Part shown: positions 1 to 4,969 of the stretch, piece by piece
How positions within the stretch are numbered: the first letter of the stretch is position 1
Layout: each line of letters starts with the position of its first letter
NCBI GenBank assembly: GCA_044337515.1
Contig: JBIINK010000073.1
Coordinates: 1-7,574, forward strand
Length of the DNA stretch: 7,574 nt
Reading direction: 5' to 3'
Source: CAJBVG01 sp044337515
Lineage (GTDB): Bacteria > Bacteroidota > Bacteroidia > Sphingobacteriales > Sphingobacteriaceae
Position numbers and translations under genes: made by a program
The notes under the pieces: model-generated
Databases searched by the model: none
The model's input: only the letters and a program-made list of their open reading frames with translations
What the model was told of the DNA's origin: nothing

Positions 1-309
1 GGAGTAATTATCGTTCCCATCTTAACAGACTTTTTAAAATTACCAATCAAGAAAGCAACATCCATTTCACTTGGTGTGATTAGCATCATGGCATTAGCAA
101 CTTCACTTTACAATAGTTTTTTTAGTGTGGCAAATGCATCGGGTCATTCCTTAATTGTATTTTCATTAGCACTTCCTGTAGCTATTGGTAGTTTAATTGC
201 TTCACCAATTGGAGTAAGCATTTCTAGTAAATTAAATCCAAAACATATCCGTTTAATTTTAATTATATTTTTATTAGTCGTTATTTCGAAAATGATAATC
301 AGTTTGTAA
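1..309 (+). CDS. TauE/SafE-family membrane permease, C-terminal fragment (5' end outside window)
   Basis: The reading frame is open from the first base, so this is the last 102 residues of a longer protein; the ATG at 76 is internal. The fragment opens with GVIIVPILTDFLKLPIKKAT, which resembles the start of the second half-repeat in TauE/SafE transporters (a glycine-rich turn, VP, then a K/A-containing loop and a helix). Three hydrophobic stretches follow at about residues 22-41, 50-75 and 83-102. The polar SSKLNPKHIR before the last helix is like the loop before the final helix in this family. Family members are inner-membrane permeases, some linked to export of sulfite, sulfoacetate or other organosulfur anions; the substrate here cannot be told. 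The stop codon directly abuts the tsaB start, suggesting one transcript. A generic multi-helix membrane protein is the alternative. Confidence 0.72.
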   Translation, partial: GVIIVPILTDFLKLPIKKATSISLGVISIMALATSLYNSFFSVANASGHSLIVFSLALPVAIGSLIASPIGVSISSKLNPKHIRLILIIFLLVVISKMIISL

Positions 310-987
310 ATGTTACTTCTACTCATTGAAACTTCTAGTATGAATTGTTCTGTTGCTTTATGCGACGAACATCAAGTATTAGCATCCGTAGAAAAATGCG
401 AGCAGAATGTACACGCTAGTTATTTAACATTATACATAAATGAAGTACTTACTTCTGCCAATAAAAAGATTGAAGATCTTGATGCCATTGCGGTAGGTAA
501 AGGCCCTGGGTCGTATACTGGTTTAAGAATTGGAGTTTCTACTGCTAAAGGTTTATGTTACTCGTTAGGGAAACCATTAATCTCTTGCAATAGTTTAAAC
601 ACCTTATTTATTCAAGCCAAAGAAATCAATCATCAAGAAAACGCCATTTATTGCCCATTAATTGATGCCCGAAGAATGGAAGTCTATTCTTGCATGATGA
701 ATGCTAACGGCGAATCCTTAAGTGAAATCTCTGCCATTATTTTAAACGAACAGAGCTATGAGGAAATCTTAAAAGAGAACAAAATGATTTTCTTTGGTGA
801 TGGTGCTGAAAAAACAAAATCGTTATTCACCTCTACAGAGAATATAGAATACATTGACAACTTATACCCTTCAGCAATTGCCATGCGAGAAGAAGCTGTA
901 CAGAAATATCGTTCTGAAGACTTTGAAGACGTCGCTTATTTTGAACCTTATTATTTAAAGGAATTTTTCCTGCCCACAAAAAAATAA
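310..987 (+). CDS. tsaB: tRNA threonylcarbamoyladenosine biosynthesis protein TsaB
   Basis: TsaB (YeaZ) is the non-catalytic partner of TsaD in the cytoplasmic complex that, with TsaE, transfers threonylcarbamoyl from TC-AMP (made by TsaC/TsaC2) to A37 of ANN-decoding tRNAs. The 225-residue length is normal for the family. Visible hallmarks are the N-terminal ASKHA strand with IETSS (residues 6-10) followed by CSVALCD, a conserved HASYL segment (35-39), the family signature GPGSYTGLRIG (65-75) leading into STAKGL, and PLIDARRMEVY (116-126). The ATG at 310 is preferred because the next Met (residue 11) would remove the first beta-strand. The start follows the upstream TAA with no gap and no clear Shine-Dalgarno, so translation is probably coupled to the permease gene. 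A strong hairpin lies just after the stop. Nothing looks truncated or unusual. Confidence 0.96.
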   Translation: MLLLLIETSSMNCSVALCDEHQVLASVEKCEQNVHASYLTLYINEVLTSANKKIEDLDAIAVGKGPGSYTGLRIGVSTAKGLCYSLGKPLISCNSLNTLFIQAKEINHQENAIYCPLIDARRMEVYSCMMNANGESLSEISAIILNEQSYEEILKENKMIFFGDGAEKTKSLFTSTENIEYIDNLYPSAIAMREEAVQKYRSEDFEDVAYFEPYYLKEFFLPTKK

Positions 988-988
988 C

Positions 989-1026
989 AAAAAAAAATCC
1001 CGTTGTTTCCAACGGGATTTTTTTTT
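989..1026. terminator. Bidirectional intrinsic terminator between convergent genes
   Basis: An 8-bp stem, TCCCGTTG (998-1005) with CAACGGGA (1010-1017), closes a TTTC loop. It is flanked by nine A on the left (989-997) and nine T on the right (1018-1026). The A- and T-tracts can extend the stem and give a U-run on either strand. It lies 1 base after the tsaB stop and about 15 bases after the stop of the minus-strand OmpA-family gene, so it should end transcripts arriving from both directions. Confidence 0.93.
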
Positions 1027-1041
1027 ATATCACCCTTGCTG

Positions 1042-3219
1042 TTATTCAAGGATTGTAAATTCTACTCTTCTATTTTTAGCTCTACCTGCTGCTGTTTTAT
1101 TATCAGCAACTGGTTTGCTAGGTCCGTAACCTTTAGCTGTAACTCTTGCAGCATCGATACCTTTGTCGGTAAAGAATTTTTTCACTGCATCTGCTCTACT
1201 TTGTGATAATTTAAAGTTAGCTACAGATTTACCAGCATTATCAGTATGACCTTCTATTAATAATTTAAACGATGGTTTCTTAACCATTAATTCATTTAAT
1301 AATGTTAATGAAGTAAATGATGATTCAGAGATAATTGCTTTTCCTGTTTCGAAGTTTAAGTTGCTAAACACTTTGTTTATTACTTCTTGTTCTTCAACAG
1401 TAAGTTCTACTTTTTGAGGAATCGCAGGGCAACCATTGTTGTCTGCAGGACCTGCAACGTTAGGGCATTTATCATCTTTATCAAATATACCATCACCATC
1501 AACATCAGCCCATGGGCAACCTTTATTTTCTAAAGGACCAGGAGTATTGATACATGAGTCAACGTTATCAAATAATAAGTCACCATCAGTATCTGGGCAA
1601 CCATTGTGGTCTTTTACACCAGCACTGCTCGGACAAGCATCATCTTTATCAGGAATACTGTCGTTATCTGCATCTGGCCAAGGGCAACCTTTATTTTCAA
1701 CCGGACCTGCTGTTAACGGACAAGCATCATCTTTATCAAACACACCATCTTTATCAACATCTGGCCAAGGGCAACCTTTGTTTTCCGAAGGACCAGCAGA
1801 GTACGGACAATCGTCGATTACATCTAACACACCATCACCATCTGAATCAGCTGGCATTGCTGCTTGTTGAACAGGCTTTTTACGTGGACAACGTCCGAAA
1901 CCCCAAGCAATACCAAAGTTAAAATCCGTACCTAAACCTAAAGTAGGTTTCTTAGTATGATCGGCAACTTGTTGTGAAACTTGGTATGTATTTAAGATTT
2001 TTTCAGAACCGAAGTATAAATCCAATCCTCTATTGCGCCATAAGAACTGACCACCTACAGTAGCAAAACCACTGGTGTTGTATGCTCCTAATGCAATTAA
2101 GTTAATACGACGGAACACTCTAATGTTATTGATAAATACGAAATCAACATTATCAAAATAAAGTGGTTTAGAAACGATTACTGTTTGGTGTAACCAATTT
2201 GCCCAACGGTATTGAGCAGAGAATTCTACACGAGTTAATAATTTTGATTTGTATGATCCTTTAATGGTATCCATGCTGAAGCTTGAGAAGTCTTTCAAAA
2301 TAGAATCTTGAATAGTCGAATCAGCTAAAGCTGGAACCCCAGTAAAACGTACTGTTTTGCCTAATCTATAAGTTTGCGAATTGGAGTTCCATGTAATTCC
2401 ACCTAAGTCTAAAATCGAAGCACTTAAAGTTAATTTCTTAGTTACGTCCAGTTGTAAACCTCCTGAAAATGCGAAACCTTTATTATTCATTACATCACTT
2501 ATCAAATTACCAATCGTATCAACTGAATTCGGATTCACGGAAGTATTGATTTCCCCGTTTACCGTGATATCAATGGTATCTCCTTGTGCAGATGTTACAA
2601 ACTTGGTGTCTTTAATGTCCATGGTTACGTTGGCTAAACCAACTAAGTAACCCACTTTAAAACCACCGGATAAGTTCTTGTAAATTTGACGGCGGAAACC
2701 AACGCCTGTTTCTAAATAGGTATTAGCTAATCCCCCTAAATCTAAGAAACCATCAATTGATTTCCCACGATATGGGTAATTACCTTGTGTGAAGAAGTTA
2801 AAAATACCATTGTTGATATTAAACGCTGCTTCCATTTTAAGCTGAGAATAGATCGACATTTCTGCCTCTCTTTTTCTACTCAAGCGAACTTTCAACATGA
2901 AAATATTATAGTTCATTTTCATGTTCAATGAGTTCTTGCCTCCATTAGCCAAACTCAAATTGGATAAGTTCTCACTAGCTAAAAACGACTTTACAAAATC
3001 ATTTGCTTCACCAGTTAAGTTCATATCTATTCCCATTGATGGGAAGATAAAAAAGTTTGTTGCCCACGAACGGCAAGAGTCCATCGACTTATGGTGTGGG
3101 TTTTGTATTCCATCGTACAAGGTACGAGTGTAATACAAGGAATAACGCTGTGCGTTTGCTGCGGATACTATTAGTAAAAATAGTATCGGCATTAATATAT
3201 ATCGGGTTAGACGTTTCAT
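1042..3219 (-). CDS. Outer-membrane protein: DUF5723-like beta-barrel, five TSP3 repeats, C-terminal OmpA domain
   Basis: This 725-residue protein should sit in the outer membrane and grip peptidoglycan. A Sec signal peptide (residues 1-23) has a KR n-region and likely cleavage ANA|Q. Residues about 25-443 alternate short polar and aromatic strands (for example GVGFRRQIYKNLSGGFKVGY, 172-191) and resemble the DUF5723 porin-like region of Bacteroidota; that name is from memory. Residues 458-598 hold five Asp-rich TSP3 calcium-binding repeats. Residues about 606-725 form an OmpA/MotB domain with EGHTDN (656-661), LSQSRA (671-676) and GRAKNRRVEF (712-721); D660 and R675 match in spacing the two diaminopimelate-binding residues of Acinetobacter OmpA. 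The ATG is preceded at close range by the purine-rich AAAGAAA, and the signal peptide fixes the start. The gene lies 40 bases after the lipoprotein gene and ends at a shared terminator. The OmpA domain is certain, the barrel family less so. Confidence 0.93.
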   Translation of the reverse strand: MKRLTRYILMPILFLLIVSAANAQRYSLYYTRTLYDGIQNPHHKSMDSCRSWATNFFIFPSMGIDMNLTGEANDFVKSFLASENLSNLSLANGGKNSLNMKMNYNIFMLKVRLSRKREAEMSIYSQLKMEAAFNINNGIFNFFTQGNYPYRGKSIDGFLDLGGLANTYLETGVGFRRQIYKNLSGGFKVGYLVGLANVTMDIKDTKFVTSAQGDTIDITVNGEINTSVNPNSVDTIGNLISDVMNNKGFAFSGGLQLDVTKKLTLSASILDLGGITWNSNSQTYRLGKTVRFTGVPALADSTIQDSILKDFSSFSMDTIKGSYKSKLLTRVEFSAQYRWANWLHQTVIVSKPLYFDNVDFVFINNIRVFRRINLIALGAYNTSGFATVGGQFLWRNRGLDLYFGSEKILNTYQVSQQVADHTKKPTLGLGTDFNFGIAWGFGRCPRKKPVQQAAMPADSDGDGVLDVIDDCPYSAGPSENKGCPWPDVDKDGVFDKDDACPLTAGPVENKGCPWPDADNDSIPDKDDACPSSAGVKDHNGCPDTDGDLLFDNVDSCINTPGPLENKGCPWADVDGDGIFDKDDKCPNVAGPADNNGCPAIPQKVELTVEEQEVINKVFSNLNFETGKAIISESSFTSLTLLNELMVKKPSFKLLIEGHTDNAGKSVANFKLSQSRADAVKKFFTDKGIDAARVTAKGYGPSKPVADNKTAAGRAKNRRVEFTILE
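1426..1848 (-). repeat. Five in-frame tandem TSP3 repeats within the OmpA-family gene
   Basis: Residues 458-598 comprise five units of 29, 29, 27, 29 and 27 residues (87 or 81 bases). The general form is DxDxDGxxDxxDxCPxxAGPxxNxGCPWP. Every unit has exactly two cysteines, always 12 residues apart (471/483, 500/512, 529/541, 556/568, 585/597). The two shorter units lack only the WP or WA after GCP. Units 2-3 are close at DNA level: 1671-1698 matches 1758-1785 with one mismatch, and 1630-1651 matches 1717-1738 exactly, both 87 bases apart. Known TSP3 repeats bind calcium and form a stiff linker, here between barrel and peptidoglycan-binding domain. Unit 3 (DADNDSIPD) lacks the usual glycine, and unit 4 has CI in place of CP. 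Confidence 0.93.
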
Positions 3220-3259
3220 ATTTTCTTTGTTTGAAATCTATATTATTGAATTACTAATA

Positions 3260-4888
3260 CTACTTAATAGGTGTAGCGGTGACTTTTACCCTAGCCTTCA
3301 CATCGAAGCCTAGTTTGTAGTCGGTGTAAATCTTAGGTGAATTTGCTGTTGTGTTAATCTTAGCTTTAATTCCTAAGTTCTTTACTGTTTTTAGTTTTTC
3401 AAACAAATTTTGAGACAATGCTACCTCGAATGTTGATTTACTAGGAGATATTACTTTTTCTTCACCATTTACAATACCTGTAGTTGCTCCTACCATTACA
3501 ATACTTGCCAATTTAGCTACTGAGTCGGTCGCACCATTTAAAGCATTTAAATCAATATTGATATCATAAGGGAAACCATTCGTTATAGTGAAATAGAAAA
3601 TACCTGTATCTAATACGGCAATGCTAGTATCAATATTTAACGACTGGAATAATTCAAATGGTTTGATGGATTCTAATTTTAACTGATTGAAAGATACAGC
3701 AAATGGAATAGTAGCATCAACAAATAATTTCAAATCACTATTCTCGTGAAAGAAGTATGCCAATGGATCTGGGTTGTTAAACGTACTACCTACCCCGGCT
3801 GTTACTTTAATGGTTGTAGGGAAGTTCGTTAATACATCCGCTAAATTACTGGTTGATTCATTTATTACTGCTGGATTGTCTTGGTAAATTGGTGCATTTC
3901 CAGTTAATGTCGATTGAGAAATATTAACATCTAAAGGTGTCATGGCAACTTTTTGACCAGTAACTCCATTTGTTGTTTCTAAAACCAAGCGCATACCTAA
4001 AGGAATACCCATTCTGCTCTGGAAGTTTAATTTCACATCAACATCTTTTAACGATATCGATCCCGACTTAATACCTTTATATGTTTCTGCAGGTACTAAT
4101 TGAGATGTGGTACTTGTTGACGTTTGGTTTGAAAGTACTTGTTGTAAGATGGTTGATTTTCCTTGCCAGTATTTTACACTTACTTCCATAAACTGAATGG
4201 TAATACCTGCCGAACCTCCAGCTGGTCCTTGAATAGGGCTTGCTGAATTGAATTGGAAGTACACCATACTTGTATCCATTGCTCCTCCTGGCTTACCTGT
4301 TAAATCCCAAATAGATTCGCCAATAGGAAACACTTGTTCGAATGTTTGTCCTGATGTAATATTTAATGGCCCTGTGGTAAACTCAGTTCCATTTACTAAT
4401 AGTCCAGGGATTTTAATGTCTAATCCATTAAAATCAAATGCCTTCGCATTTTGAACAATGATTTTTATTTGTGCACTGTGTAAGGCTAATGTTTTCACCT
4501 TACTTAAGCTCATAATTAGATTTACATCTAAATCAGCTTCTGTAGGGAAAACGTCGCTTCCTCCACTGTTCGGGAATGTTAATACCTTCGGTGGTGCTGG
4601 TGCAGCAACTTGAACAATTTTCAAGGCATCCCCCAATGCTTCTGCATTCAACACTTCCAGAGTATCTAGGAAGCCAATTTTTAAATAGCCTGATGGATCA
4701 GTTTTAATAAAACTGGTATCCTTTACCAAGTTTTTTAAATCCAATTCACCATAAACTAATGGTAAGATGAAATCTGGTGAAAGCTTTGGTTTAGCCAAGT
4801 CTTCATCTATACTACAAGCACTTAACAGTAATCCTGTTGAGGCTATACATAGTAAGATTAATCGATTTAGAGATCGCATAAAGTACAT
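3260..4888 (-). CDS. Lipoprotein of unknown function, probably outer-membrane and possibly surface-exposed
   Basis: I do not recognise a named family for this 542-residue protein. A lipoprotein signal is clear: Arg-containing n-region, hydrophobic core, then lipobox LSAC with the lipidated cysteine at residue 25. Residues after it are SIDED, an acidic stretch like the lipoprotein export signal that sends Bacteroidota lipoproteins to the cell surface. The mature protein looks all-beta and soluble, with no further membrane segment. SPDFILPLVYGELDLKNLV (37-55) recalls the opening of other hypothetical Bacteroidota lipoproteins. Alternating strands around NGLDIKIPGLLVNGTEF (154-170), DVDVKLNFQSRMGIPLGMRL (282-301) and IFYFTITNGFPYDINIDL (430-447) hint at repeated immunoglobulin- or LEA2-like beta-sandwich modules; that is inference. 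A Ser/Thr-rich stretch (253-263) may be a linker. The start is at 4888; Met4 (4879) would also leave a complete signal peptide, and no ribosome-binding site decides between them. It lies 40 bases before the OmpA-family gene and is likely cotranscribed with it. Confidence 0.85.
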   Translation of the reverse strand: MYFMRSLNRLILLCIASTGLLLSACSIDEDLAKPKLSPDFILPLVYGELDLKNLVKDTSFIKTDPSGYLKIGFLDTLEVLNAEALGDALKIVQVAAPAPPKVLTFPNSGGSDVFPTEADLDVNLIMSLSKVKTLALHSAQIKIIVQNAKAFDFNGLDIKIPGLLVNGTEFTTGPLNITSGQTFEQVFPIGESIWDLTGKPGGAMDTSMVYFQFNSASPIQGPAGGSAGITIQFMEVSVKYWQGKSTILQQVLSNQTSTSTTSQLVPAETYKGIKSGSISLKDVDVKLNFQSRMGIPLGMRLVLETTNGVTGQKVAMTPLDVNISQSTLTGNAPIYQDNPAVINESTSNLADVLTNFPTTIKVTAGVGSTFNNPDPLAYFFHENSDLKLFVDATIPFAVSFNQLKLESIKPFELFQSLNIDTSIAVLDTGIFYFTITNGFPYDINIDLNALNGATDSVAKLASIVMVGATTGIVNGEEKVISPSKSTFEVALSQNLFEKLKTVKNLGIKAKINTTANSPKIYTDYKLGFDVKARVKVTATPIK

Positions 4889-4969
4889 AGTAAATAATTT
4901 AGTTGTTAGTTATAATTGATAAATATAATGAAAAGTCGAGAAAGTAATAAAATATTAACATCAATTAAT

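Noticed and set aside
1630..1785. Regular direct repeats that could suggest a CRISPR array or a noncoding tandem repeat.
   Set aside because: The repeats stay in frame, encode the TSP3 motif, and have no unique spacers of constant length. Protein-level repetition explains them fully.
1436..1870. A 144-codon open frame on the plus strand with a repetitive translation rich in Ser, Pro, Leu and Gly.
   Set aside because: It lies entirely antisense to the TSP3 repeats. Its periodicity is simply that of the repeats read on the other strand, and it has no ribosome-binding site or family match.
1554..1922. A second plus-strand open frame of 122 codons over the same TSP3 region, rich in His, Gln and Leu.
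   Set aside because: It is another shadow of the repeat array in a different frame, with unnatural composition.
4920..4927. On the minus strand, TATATTTA about 31 bases upstream of the lipoprotein start, resembling the Bacteroidota -7 element TAnnTTTG.
   Set aside because: It matches five of six fixed bases in very AT-rich DNA, and there is no good TTG element at the expected upstream distance. A similar chance match, TAGATTTC, occurs just before the OmpA-family gene.
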